This document shows positions 16,433 through 25,053 of a DNA stretch of 33,805 nucleotides, one piece after another. Position numbers and translations under genes: made by a program. The stretch lies in the NCBI GenBank assembly GCA_052032225.1, contig JBPEWY010000079.1, positions 1-33,805 on the forward strand, in the 5' to 3' direction. Below the pieces are notes generated by a model. It had not been told where the DNA came from. It saw only the letters and a list, made by a program, of their open reading frames with translations, and did not search any database. Source of the stretch: JBPEWY01 sp052032225 (lineage in GTDB: Bacteria > Bacteroidota > Bacteroidia > Flavobacteriales > Flavobacteriaceae). Numbering within the stretch: the stretch's first letter is position 1; every line of letters begins with the position of its first letter.

Positions 16433-17845
16433 TTATTGTTTTATTAAGATTTTATAGTCCCACGGTGAAAGTTTTATTTGAAAATCAGGATTTAATTCTA
16501 TTTTTTCATCCGACAAGTAGTCTGTAAAAGCTCCCGTGGTATTTACTTTTGCTAACACAGTATCTTTAGAAAAATTGGCAAGATACATTACTGTATGGTT
16601 GTTTTTACTTCTTGTGAAAGCTAAAATAGCCTCGTCATTATTAGTTTCAATTCTGTTGTAAGAAGCCTTATTTTTACCACCATTTAAAGCCGGATTGTTA
16701 TTTTTTAAAGCTCCCAGTTTAACTAATAGCGGCCACATTTTACCTTTGGTTTTTGGAATACTGTCTTTTTCAAAAAATTTAAGCCTGTGCTGCATATCAT
16801 ATTCCTGTCCGGAATAAATTAAAGGCATTCCTGGAGTTAAATATGTTAAGGCTTGCATGGCTTGAGCTGCTTCTCCCATGCGCTCATAAACTGTACCGTT
16901 CCATGAATTTTCATCGTGGTTGGTTATAAAATTCATTAAAATATCATCGGCTTCATATTGCTCACTCATTTTTTGCATATAAGTATCCCACTCAGCTACT
17001 GTTTTCTTTCCTTGTGCTATTTCGTTCATTATATGGTGTCCTTCCCAAGCATAAGCCATATCAAATAAATTACCTTTTAGTAATTCTGGCTCCCATGCTT
17101 CTGCTAGCATAAATAACGACTTTTTTTCGCGTAGTTGCGGGATTGCTTCTTCCCAGAAATCTAACGGTACTGAGCCTGCCACATCACATCTAAAACCATC
17201 TACATTTTCTTCTGTAATCCAGTACATCATATCTGCAATCATAGCCTTTCTAAGCTCTTTATTATCGTAATTTAAATCGGCTACGTCTGTCCAATCCGTT
17301 CCTTCCGGGTGTATAATTTCTCCTTCTTCGTTTTTAGTATAAAATTCCGGATTGGTAGTTATCCATTTGTGGTCCCATCCGGTATGGTTTGGCACCCAAT
17401 CTAAAATTACATATATGCCATTTTCGTGAGCGGTTTTAATAAGCTCTCTAAAATCTTCTATTGTGCCAAATTCGGGGTTTATTTTAGTAAAATCTGATAC
17501 AGCATAATAACTGCCAAGGTATTTTTTTCTTTCTTCCGGATCTTCTATATCTTCTACCATTAAATCGCCTTTAGCTTTTCTATTAGTTTCTGAAATTGGA
17601 AAAATTGGCATAAGCCATATTACCTTTACTCCTAACTCTTTAAGTTGAGGGATATCTTTTGTGAAAGCATCAAAAGTACCTTCGGGGGAATACTGCCTAA
17701 TATTTGCTTCGTAAATTACTGCTGTTTCCATCATACTATTAGAAACAGGCTCTATGGCTTGTGCGGTTTCCTTAGCAACTTTTTTTTCTTGCTCTTTACA
17801 TGAAAACGATAGTAAAACAGCCAATAGTACGCATAGTTTTTTCAT
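16433..17845 (-). CDS. GH13 alpha-amylase-family lipoprotein (likely surface enzyme)
   Basis: This 470-residue GH13 enzyme has a lipoprotein signal (lipobox SFSC, Cys16). All four conserved regions are present: DWVPNH (149-154), GFRCDVAG with nucleophile Asp221, AEAWE with acid/base Glu249, and FITNHDENS with Asp311. Region II lacks the Lys-His pair (usual xxKH) that binds the +2 glucose in many endo-acting amylases, so its product pattern may differ. A short beta-sandwich domain C ends the protein. After Cys come Lys-Glu-Gln-Glu, resembling the Bacteroidetes surface-lipoprotein export signal, so it may act outside the cell as the SusG counterpart. It is the last gene of the six-gene operon, 27 bases after the next GH13 gene. 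Confidence 0.9.
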   Translation of the reverse strand: MKKLCVLLAVLLSFSCKEQEKKVAKETAQAIEPVSNSMMETAVIYEANIRQYSPEGTFDAFTKDIPQLKELGVKVIWLMPIFPISETNRKAKGDLMVEDIEDPEERKKYLGSYYAVSDFTKINPEFGTIEDFRELIKTAHENGIYVILDWVPNHTGWDHKWITTNPEFYTKNEEGEIIHPEGTDWTDVADLNYDNKELRKAMIADMMYWITEENVDGFRCDVAGSVPLDFWEEAIPQLREKKSLFMLAEAWEPELLKGNLFDMAYAWEGHHIMNEIAQGKKTVAEWDTYMQKMSEQYEADDILMNFITNHDENSWNGTVYERMGEAAQAMQALTYLTPGMPLIYSGQEYDMQHRLKFFEKDSIPKTKGKMWPLLVKLGALKNNNPALNGGKNKASYNRIETNNDEAILAFTRSKNNHTVMYLANFSKDTVLAKVNTTGAFTDYLSDEKIELNPDFQIKLSPWDYKILIKQ

Positions 17846-17872
17846 AGTGTGTTGTTTTTGGTTGTGCTTAGT

Positions 17873-20131
17873 TTATTTTTTTATAACAAGTTCAAAGTCA
17901 TTTGGTTTTACAGTAACGCCTTCAAAAATTAACTCCTTGTCAGATGTGTTAATAATAAGCGTTGCTTGTTCATTAAAATAGGTTCTTTTTATAATTAATG
18001 CTTTATCTGAAGCTTCTACTATTTTAGTTGAACCATACTGCAGCGCCATCGAATTACGTCGTGTTTTTACAAGGTTTGCAACTTTCTGCTTTAATTGTTG
18101 CTCGTGCTTATTAAGCCCTGTAAAGCGCATCATTTTTCTGTTGTCGGGGTCGTTCCCACCAATACTACCATACTCATCACCATAGTAAATGCACGGAATT
18201 CCCGGAATAGCCATATTAAAGGCTTGTAACATTGCTAATTTATTGTAGGCAGTGGTGTCGCTCATACCAATCTTACGTGTCCAGCCTGCTTTTTTTGCGT
18301 CTTCATCAAACCTAACATCCCCCGAGGCGTAACTTATAAATCTTGCTCTGTCTTGATTACCCGATATATTACCCATTAAATGATGATAGCCATAATATTG
18401 TAATGATTTTTGTAAGGTGGCAGCCAAGTGCTGAAACCCTGTTTCGTTTTTTGCAAAGGCCTGTACAGCTGCATCATATAAATTAAAATCAAACTGAGCA
18501 TCGAGCATACCGGTGTTTACATAACTTCTAATCAGGTCCGGACTTCCGTAGGTTTCTCCTATTTGAAAAATAGGCCTATTGGTGCGTTGTTTAATTTTTT
18601 TGGTGAGCGTTCTCCAAAATTCAAGTTGAATGTGTTTTGTAGCATCATGCCTAAACCCATCTAAATTGTAATTAGTAACCCAATAAGCTGCAGAGTCTGT
18701 CATTTTCTCAACCACTTCGGGTTTACTAAAATCTAACGTTGGCATAAAGGTATCAAACCAAGTGGTTAGCCTATGTTCATCCCACTTTTCTGTATTTAAT
18801 GTACCATCCGGAAGGTATAAATTGGTAGCCCATTCAGGATGTTTTTTGTATAAAGGATGCTCTTCATGAACATGGTTAGCTACATAATCTAAAATTACAT
18901 TAATATTACGCTTATGTGCTTCTTGTATTAACTCTCTAAACACATCCTCATTACCAAATCTGTAGTCTATTTTAGTATTGCTAATGGGCCAATAACCATG
19001 ATACCCCGAAAATTTTGTTAACGGATCCGGCCATAAGCCGTAAGCTCCTTCAGGGTTCTGAGTAATAGGAGATAGCCAAATGGTATTTATACCGAGTTCT
19101 GTGAAGTATCCTTCTTTAATTTTTAATAGCACTCCCTCTAAATCACCACCATAATAATTAGCTTTGGGATGAATGCTATCATTTTGCACTTTTTTTGTGT
19201 TTGAAGGGTTCCCGTCTTTAAACCTATCTACCATTAAAAAGTACATTACTTGGGTATGAAAATCTGTACGTGTAAGCTTGGTAGCATCGGTAATTATTTT
19301 CCCTTCTTCCAGAGGAATTAAAACATCGTTCCCTCTACCAAATTTATTGGCTGTATAAACTCGTATATGGGAACGTTTAGCAGTGTTATTGGGTATGTTA
19401 ATAGTTATAGACGTTGTTCCGTTTTCATCAAAAAAAGAATCAACTAAAACATTATCTGAATATACTAATGCCGTGTTAATAGGGTTGGTACTTGTAAGTG
19501 TAAATGCTTTCTCTGTAAAAGTACTTGTGCTTACAAAAGGAACGCTATCTTGGTATGTTTCTATAGCTAAAACCGAATTTATACCTCCCATACCATTACT
19601 AACTTGGTTAGCGTTGGTAGGATCGGGTTGTTCTATACCGTCTATTTCTACTACATACTGATGGTTACCGGGATAAACATAAGTAGAGTACTCCCAAACA
19701 CTATCTTTAAAAGTTAGCGGTAGTAATTGCCAATTGCTAAACTCTCCTTTAACCTTAACGGTTTTGTATTGTTTGCTGCTATCCGGAATAGCAATAGTTA
19801 CTTGTTTTTTATTGCTTTTAAAAACAGGAATATCGTTTGCAACACCATTAGTATATACTCGCAAATTGGTTACATCTGGTGTAGTTTTAGAAACCTTAAT
19901 TACTGCTTTTTTATTTTCGCTTATAAGTTTAACAGAACTTGATTTATGCGTTTTTACAGAATCTATAACAGATGTATCTAAAAAATAATCAGACAAGAAA
20001 ATGGTGTCTTGTTGCTGCTTTAAGTAAATGGGGGTTGCCATCCCTTTTATTACAGATGGCTGCCAATTGCTTTTTTTAGACTGACATCCAATTAGCAAAA
20101 AAATGAAAATAAGGGAGGCTATTTTTTTCAT
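17873..20131 (-). CDS. GH13 alpha-amylase-family lipoprotein with N-terminal beta-sandwich domains
   Basis: This 752-residue lipoprotein (lipobox LIGC, Cys16) carries a long N-terminal part with an E-set/CBM48-like module (VKGEFSNWQLLPL about 127-165) and a second beta-rich segment to about 280. The GH13 barrel follows. Seen motifs are QVMYFLMVDRFKDG (294-307), DYVANH (415-420), GFRHDATKH with nucleophile Asp496, and QIGETYG with Glu526. Region IV reads GNQD (591-594): the usual His before Asp is Gln593. Tripartite extracellular GH13 proteins of this layout degrade maltodextrins or pullulan in sus-like loci. After Cys come Gln-Ser-Lys-Lys, without acidic residues, so the enzyme is probably periplasm-facing. 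It lies between susA (20 bases) and the 470-residue GH13 gene. Confidence 0.88.
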   Translation of the reverse strand: MKKIASLIFIFLLIGCQSKKSNWQPSVIKGMATPIYLKQQQDTIFLSDYFLDTSVIDSVKTHKSSSVKLISENKKAVIKVSKTTPDVTNLRVYTNGVANDIPVFKSNKKQVTIAIPDSSKQYKTVKVKGEFSNWQLLPLTFKDSVWEYSTYVYPGNHQYVVEIDGIEQPDPTNANQVSNGMGGINSVLAIETYQDSVPFVSTSTFTEKAFTLTSTNPINTALVYSDNVLVDSFFDENGTTSITINIPNNTAKRSHIRVYTANKFGRGNDVLIPLEEGKIITDATKLTRTDFHTQVMYFLMVDRFKDGNPSNTKKVQNDSIHPKANYYGGDLEGVLLKIKEGYFTELGINTIWLSPITQNPEGAYGLWPDPLTKFSGYHGYWPISNTKIDYRFGNEDVFRELIQEAHKRNINVILDYVANHVHEEHPLYKKHPEWATNLYLPDGTLNTEKWDEHRLTTWFDTFMPTLDFSKPEVVEKMTDSAAYWVTNYNLDGFRHDATKHIQLEFWRTLTKKIKQRTNRPIFQIGETYGSPDLIRSYVNTGMLDAQFDFNLYDAAVQAFAKNETGFQHLAATLQKSLQYYGYHHLMGNISGNQDRARFISYASGDVRFDEDAKKAGWTRKIGMSDTTAYNKLAMLQAFNMAIPGIPCIYYGDEYGSIGGNDPDNRKMMRFTGLNKHEQQLKQKVANLVKTRRNSMALQYGSTKIVEASDKALIIKRTYFNEQATLIINTSDKELIFEGVTVKPNDFELVIKK

Positions 20132-20151
20132 GATGGCTGATGTGTTTTGGT

Positions 20152-22005
20152 TTAGTTAATTTCTATTATCATAGATGATTTTCCGGGTATTTTTAGTTTT
20201 TGCTGCAAGCTTATTGTTTTATCTGTAATAACCTCGTAGCCACTTTTAGCATCTTTCAGCATTTCGGTAAACCTATCTAATTTAATTTCTTGGTCTTTTG
20301 GGTTGTTATTAATAATTACCATAACCCTATCTGAATCATTGTACCTATAGTAAACATACACGTTATTGTGTGGTACAAATTGCATGGTTTTACCCGTATG
20401 TATTACTTTTTTGTTTTTTCGCCAGTTAAACAGTTTTTTTGTGAAATTAAAATATTGGTTTTGTAATGCGGTACGACCGGTTTCTGTAAAAGCATTATTA
20501 GTATCGCCAGGCCAGCCTCCAGGGAAATCACGTCGTATATCTCCATCTCCTTTTTTGTCTCTGTTTCCCATCATACCAATCTCATCTCCATAATAAAATT
20601 GGGGTATTCCTCTAACAGTTGTAATTAATGTAATTACCATTTTGTACTTGTTAAAGTCGCCCTTGTAAATTTCATTAATTCTGTTGGTATCGTGATTTCC
20701 GGCAAAAACTAAAATGTTATTAATATCCGGATAAAGAAAATCGTTTACAAAGTTTTCATAGGCTCTAACCATACCTTTATCCCATCCTTGCTCATCTTCA
20801 TTAAACATTACCATTATAGCATCGTGCAGGGTAAAATCCATAACACTTGGCAGATATGAGTTATAGCTGTCTATAGCACCAATTTTACTGTCTTTTTGCC
20901 AATACGCAATTTGGGCTTGGTTGTGCATCCAAACTTCACCTACTATATTAAAGTTTGGATATTCGTCCATAATTGCTTTAGTCCATTTTGCAATTGCTTC
21001 TTTATCGTTATACGAATAGGTGTCTACTCTAAACCCATCTAAATTGGCATATTCAATCCACCAAATAGCGTTTTGTGTAATGTATTTAAGTAGTAAAGGG
21101 TTGCTTTGGTTCATGTCTGGCATGGTAGTATCAAACCAACCATTCATACATGCTTCTGAATCATGTTTAGAGGCATTAGCATCAAACTGGGTTGTCATTC
21201 TGTAATTACTACGCTGAAAACCGTTTTCGCCATTTTCCCAATAATGAATCCAATCTTTGGTAGGCAAATCTTTAATCATCCAGTGTTTGCTCCCCCAATG
21301 ATTGGTAACATAGTCCATTATAAGTTTCATATCACGTTTATGCATTTCTGCTGCCAAGCGCTTATAATCTTCATTAGTACCATAACGAGGATCTATTTTA
21401 TATAAATCGCTTTGTGCATAGGTATGATATGAATATGTAGGTTCGTTATCTTCTAACATTGGAGTGCTCCAAATGGCTGTTGCACCAAGTTCTTTAATGT
21501 AATCTAAGTGATTAATTATACCTTGAATGTCTCCTCCGTGTCTTCCTCCATTAAATTCTCTATTTGCTTTTTCAGCAGTATCATCTGTACTGTCATTATC
21601 CGGATTGCCATTGGCAAACCTATCGGGCATTAGCAAATAGATTACATCACTAGAATCAAACCCTTTTCTGAGCGCAGAGCCTTCTCTTCTTTTTTTGAGT
21701 TCGTAAGACAGATTCTGTATTGTTTTACCATTATCTTTAACCTTTATGGCAACGTTTTTTGGCGAAACATTTTGAATATTTATAGTAACGAAAAGGTAGT
21801 TTGGATTCTCGGTTTTACGAACATTAACTACTTTAATTTCTGATGGAAACTCTAGCTCGTATTGAGCAATATTATCTCCGTAGAATAGTAATTGAAGTTC
21901 GGGGTTTTTCATGTTGCTCCACCAAAATGGGGGCTCTACCTTACTTATTTGAGCTTCTAAAAAGAAGCTATTAATAATTAGTAATACTAAAACTATCCTT
22001 TTCAT
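20152..22005 (-). CDS. susA: SusA-type periplasmic neopullulanase/cyclomaltodextrinase
   Basis: This 617-residue GH13 enzyme has a cleavable signal peptide (about 1-18, FFLEA then QIS) and no lipobox. The order is an N-terminal cyclomaltodextrinase beta-sandwich (about 20-105), the barrel from VIYLLMPDRFANG (121-133), and a C-terminal beta domain. Catalytic motifs are complete: MDYVTNH (230-236), GFRVDTYSY with Asp328, VGEVWM with Glu357, and FAGNHD with Asp439. Length and layout match SusA of Bacteroides thetaiotaomicron, a periplasmic enzyme that cuts imported maltooligosaccharides to glucose, maltose and panose-type products. It is encoded 19 bases downstream of the maltose phosphorylase gene, in the leftward transporter operon. 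Confidence 0.92.
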   Translation of the reverse strand: MKRIVLVLLIINSFFLEAQISKVEPPFWWSNMKNPELQLLFYGDNIAQYELEFPSEIKVVNVRKTENPNYLFVTINIQNVSPKNVAIKVKDNGKTIQNLSYELKKRREGSALRKGFDSSDVIYLLMPDRFANGNPDNDSTDDTAEKANREFNGGRHGGDIQGIINHLDYIKELGATAIWSTPMLEDNEPTYSYHTYAQSDLYKIDPRYGTNEDYKRLAAEMHKRDMKLIMDYVTNHWGSKHWMIKDLPTKDWIHYWENGENGFQRSNYRMTTQFDANASKHDSEACMNGWFDTTMPDMNQSNPLLLKYITQNAIWWIEYANLDGFRVDTYSYNDKEAIAKWTKAIMDEYPNFNIVGEVWMHNQAQIAYWQKDSKIGAIDSYNSYLPSVMDFTLHDAIMVMFNEDEQGWDKGMVRAYENFVNDFLYPDINNILVFAGNHDTNRINEIYKGDFNKYKMVITLITTVRGIPQFYYGDEIGMMGNRDKKGDGDIRRDFPGGWPGDTNNAFTETGRTALQNQYFNFTKKLFNWRKNKKVIHTGKTMQFVPHNNVYVYYRYNDSDRVMVIINNNPKDQEIKLDRFTEMLKDAKSGYEVITDKTISLQQKLKIPGKSSMIIEIN

Positions 22006-22024
22006 TACCTAAGTATTTTGTGTT

Positions 22025-24331
22025 TTATACCGTAACCAAATTGTTAGGTTCTATTGTAATTAACTTTCCGTTTACTTCAAGTTGTAACGGTGTGGTTCCT
22101 TCTAACTCAAACTTAGTGTCGTTTTTACAAACTTTTACTTTTAAAATCTGGTTTCTAAAGTTTACTTTAAACGAATATGCCTCCCATTGCTCCGGTATTT
22201 GTGGCGTAAAACTTAATGTATTGTTTTTAACTCTCATGCCTCCAAACCCTTCTACAATACTCATCCAAGTTCCTGCCATAGAGGTAATGTGTAAGCCTTC
22301 GTGAACTTCTTTATTATAATCATCTAAATCTAACCTAGATGTTCTTAAATAAAAAGTATAGGCTTGGTCCATTCTTCTAAGTTTGGCTGCCAATATGCTA
22401 TGAACACATGGTGAAAGTGAGCTTTCGTGAACTGTAAAAGGTTCGTAAAAATCAAAATGACGTTCTATCTCCGGAGTTGTAAAATGATCTTCAAAGAAGT
22501 AAAATCCTTGTAAAACATCAGCTTGTTTAATGTATGGTGAGCGCAAAATTCTGTCCCAACTCCATTTTTGGTTAATAGGTCTTTCTGATTGAGGTAAATC
22601 GGCAACGGTTGTCATTTCTTTATCTAAAAAACCATCTTGCTGCAAGAAAACCTGATGCTTCTCTGAATACGGAAAATAGATGTTATTGGCTACCTCTTTC
22701 CAGTTTTGCATTTCTGTTTCAGAGAGTTTTACTTTATTAATTACTCGGGCGTAATCTGTTGGATATTCTTCTTTAACTTTTTGTATGTTCTCTAAAGCAT
22801 ATTCTATGCACCAGCGTGCTATGTAATTTGTATACCAATTATTATTTACATTGTTTTCATACTCATTAGGGCCGGTAACTCCTAAAATTACATACTGTTG
22901 TTTTTCTTCAGAAAAATTAACGCGTTGATGCCAAAAACGAGCTATACCTATTAATACTTCAAGCCCTTTTTCGGGTATATAACTGTAGTCTCCTGTATAC
23001 CTATGGTAATTGTAAATTGCATATGCAATAGCTCCGTTTCTGTGAATTTCTTCGAAAGTAATCTCCCATTCATTATGGCATTCTTCGCCATTCATAGTTA
23101 CCATTGGGTATAATGCAGCTCCGTTAGAAAAGCCCAGTTTCTCTGCATTTTCTATGGCTTTTTCTAAATGATTATACCTATACGTTAATAGATTTCTGGC
23201 AACTTGTTGGTCTTTTGTTGCCATATAAAATGGTAGGCAATATGCTTCTGTATCCCAGTAGGTGCTACCGCCATATTTTTCGCCGGTAAACCCTTTTGGA
23301 CCAATGTTTAATCTTGCATCTTTACCTAAGTAGGTTTGATTAAGCTGATATATATTAAACCTAATGCCTTGTTGTGCTTTTACATCGCCGGAGATAGTAA
23401 TATCTGCCATATCCCAAATCTTGCACCAAGCTTCTTTTTGCATTTGCAACAGTTTATTAAAGCCAATTGCAGCAGCTTTTTGTAGCACTTTGGTTGAAGC
23501 TTGCAGCAACTTATCTTTTGGGTGGTTTAGTGATACTGTGTATCCTCCAAACTTAACTAAGCTAACAGTTTGGTTAGCTTTAATATTGTAGCTGTACTCA
23601 AAAACTATACGCTCATCTATTGTTTCGTGTTGTTTTACTTGGGGTTGTTGTACCCCATCTATATAAACATTTGTTAGCATTCCCGTACACACATGAAAAT
23701 CTGTTTTCATGGTTCGAGAAATTATAAATGCCATGTTGTCTTGCTGAGAAATTTTTAGTGTTTCCCAAAACTTATCATCCCAATTACTATCTTCATTTTT
23801 AATACCTCCGTCTAAATAAGGTTTAAAGGTAATTTGGGCAGCTGTATTTAAAGGTGTAATCTGGTACTGTATTGCACCAACCTCATCTATATCTAAACTC
23901 AGAAAGCGTTTAGCGCTAACTGCTACGGTAACATCGTTCGGAAGGGTTGCCGTAAAAGTACGTAACAACCATCCTTCTTTCATGTTTAGTTCTCTTTTAA
24001 AATTTTTTATCTCTTTGCAAGTATGCAAGTCTAATTGAACGTTGTTTACAAATACGTTAATCCCAATCCAATTTGGTGCATTTAACACTTTAGCAAAGTA
24101 TTCTGGGTATCCGTTTTTCCACCAGCCTACACGTGTTTTATCGGGGTAGTAAACTCCTGCAATGTAACTTCCTTGAAAAGTTGGTCCGGAATAGTGCTCC
24201 TCAAAATTAGCTCTCTGCCCCATTGCTCCGTTTCCTAAGCTAAACAAACTCTCTGAGGCTTTAACTTTAGACGCATCGAAACCTTCTTCTATAATAGACC
24301 ACTCGTTTGGTATGATATAATCTTGATTCAT
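22025..24331 (-). CDS. GH65 maltose phosphorylase
   Basis: This 768-residue cytoplasmic GH65 protein has no signal peptide. It has the N-terminal beta-sandwich (1-280, SLGNGAMGQRANFEEHYSG), then a linker and the (alpha/alpha)6 barrel. The general acid is Glu490 in GVTGPNEYENNV. The Lys-Gln pair K602-Q603 in RSPYIKQADVL and the HESSLSP loop bind phosphate, and YPMVTMNGEECHNEWE shapes the sugar site. These favour a phosphorylase over a hydrolase, and the closest characterised relatives phosphorolyse maltose to glucose and beta-glucose-1-phosphate. PgmB and the transporter encoded just upstream support maltose over trehalose, kojibiose or nigerose, which remain possible. Gaps are 41 bases to pgmB and 19 bases to susA. 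Confidence 0.9.
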   Translation of the reverse strand: MNQDYIIPNEWSIIEEGFDASKVKASESLFSLGNGAMGQRANFEEHYSGPTFQGSYIAGVYYPDKTRVGWWKNGYPEYFAKVLNAPNWIGINVFVNNVQLDLHTCKEIKNFKRELNMKEGWLLRTFTATLPNDVTVAVSAKRFLSLDIDEVGAIQYQITPLNTAAQITFKPYLDGGIKNEDSNWDDKFWETLKISQQDNMAFIISRTMKTDFHVCTGMLTNVYIDGVQQPQVKQHETIDERIVFEYSYNIKANQTVSLVKFGGYTVSLNHPKDKLLQASTKVLQKAAAIGFNKLLQMQKEAWCKIWDMADITISGDVKAQQGIRFNIYQLNQTYLGKDARLNIGPKGFTGEKYGGSTYWDTEAYCLPFYMATKDQQVARNLLTYRYNHLEKAIENAEKLGFSNGAALYPMVTMNGEECHNEWEITFEEIHRNGAIAYAIYNYHRYTGDYSYIPEKGLEVLIGIARFWHQRVNFSEEKQQYVILGVTGPNEYENNVNNNWYTNYIARWCIEYALENIQKVKEEYPTDYARVINKVKLSETEMQNWKEVANNIYFPYSEKHQVFLQQDGFLDKEMTTVADLPQSERPINQKWSWDRILRSPYIKQADVLQGFYFFEDHFTTPEIERHFDFYEPFTVHESSLSPCVHSILAAKLRRMDQAYTFYLRTSRLDLDDYNKEVHEGLHITSMAGTWMSIVEGFGGMRVKNNTLSFTPQIPEQWEAYSFKVNFRNQILKVKVCKNDTKFELEGTTPLQLEVNGKLITIEPNNLVTV

Positions 24332-24372
24332 CTTTTTACTAATCAGTTTACATTAATCTGCTTCTTCAATAC

Positions 24373-25053
24373 TTATTTTATTAGTTGTTTTTTTGGGGGA
24401 TGTTTTATGATTTGGTCTAAAAATTCTGGTGTTATCTCTGTAAAGTTTTCAAAAACGTAATCTGCTTGTTTTAAAATTTCTTTATTGCCAATCCCAATAG
24501 AAATCATGTTAGCAGTATTGGCTGCCTGAATTCCGGCAACAGAATCTTCAAAAACTACGCATTGCTCCGGAGGTAATTGTAATAATTTAGCAGCTTTTAA
24601 AAATACTTCAGGATTTGGTTTTGCTTTCTCTACTTCATTTCCATCAACTATTGCTTCAAAAAAAACTAACAAATCTACTTTTCTTAAAATAGTTTTAGCA
24701 TTCTTACTCGCAGAGCCTAAAGCAATAGGTTGTTTTTGTTTTTTTAAATACGTAAGTGTTTGTATAACATTTGGCAACACCTCTTTTTGAGTCATTTTGT
24801 CTATAAAACTCAGGTAATCGTTGTTTTTAAGTGCCATGAGTTCCATAAACTTATCTTCTGATACTTCTTTGTTTCCCCAGGCAAGTATTTTTTTTAAAGA
24901 TGCTACCCTGCTTACTCCTTTTAATTGTTCGTTTTGTGCTTCGGTAAAATCAATTCCAATGCTGTTAGCCAATTTTTTCCAGGCTAGAAAATGATACTTG
25001 GCAGTATCTACAATTACACCATCTAAATCAAATATAAATCCTTTACTATTCAT
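24373..25053 (-). CDS. pgmB: Beta-phosphoglucomutase
   Basis: This 226-residue HAD-superfamily phosphomutase converts beta-glucose-1-phosphate to glucose-6-phosphate. Motif I DLDGVIVDT carries the phosphoryl-accepting Asp9 and acid/base Asp11. The helical cap has LKGVSRVASLKKIL, the specificity loop typical of beta-PGM. Motif II is GSASKN, then KPNPEVF (motif III Lys) and FEDSVAGIQAA (motif IV). It completes the maltose phosphorylase route because GH65 yields the beta anomer. The start overlaps the end of the transporter gene by eight bases, indicating coupled translation, and the maltose phosphorylase gene follows 41 bases after its stop. Confidence 0.95.
   Translation of the reverse strand: MNSKGFIFDLDGVIVDTAKYHFLAWKKLANSIGIDFTEAQNEQLKGVSRVASLKKILAWGNKEVSEDKFMELMALKNNDYLSFIDKMTQKEVLPNVIQTLTYLKKQKQPIALGSASKNAKTILRKVDLLVFFEAIVDGNEVEKAKPNPEVFLKAAKLLQLPPEQCVVFEDSVAGIQAANTANMISIGIGNKEILKQADYVFENFTEITPEFLDQIIKHPPKKQLIK

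Noticed and set aside
19734..19988. Open plus-strand frames inside the 752-residue GH13 gene
   Set aside because: They are antisense to a well-supported GH13 protein and their hydrophobic look comes from reading AT-rich coding DNA backwards.
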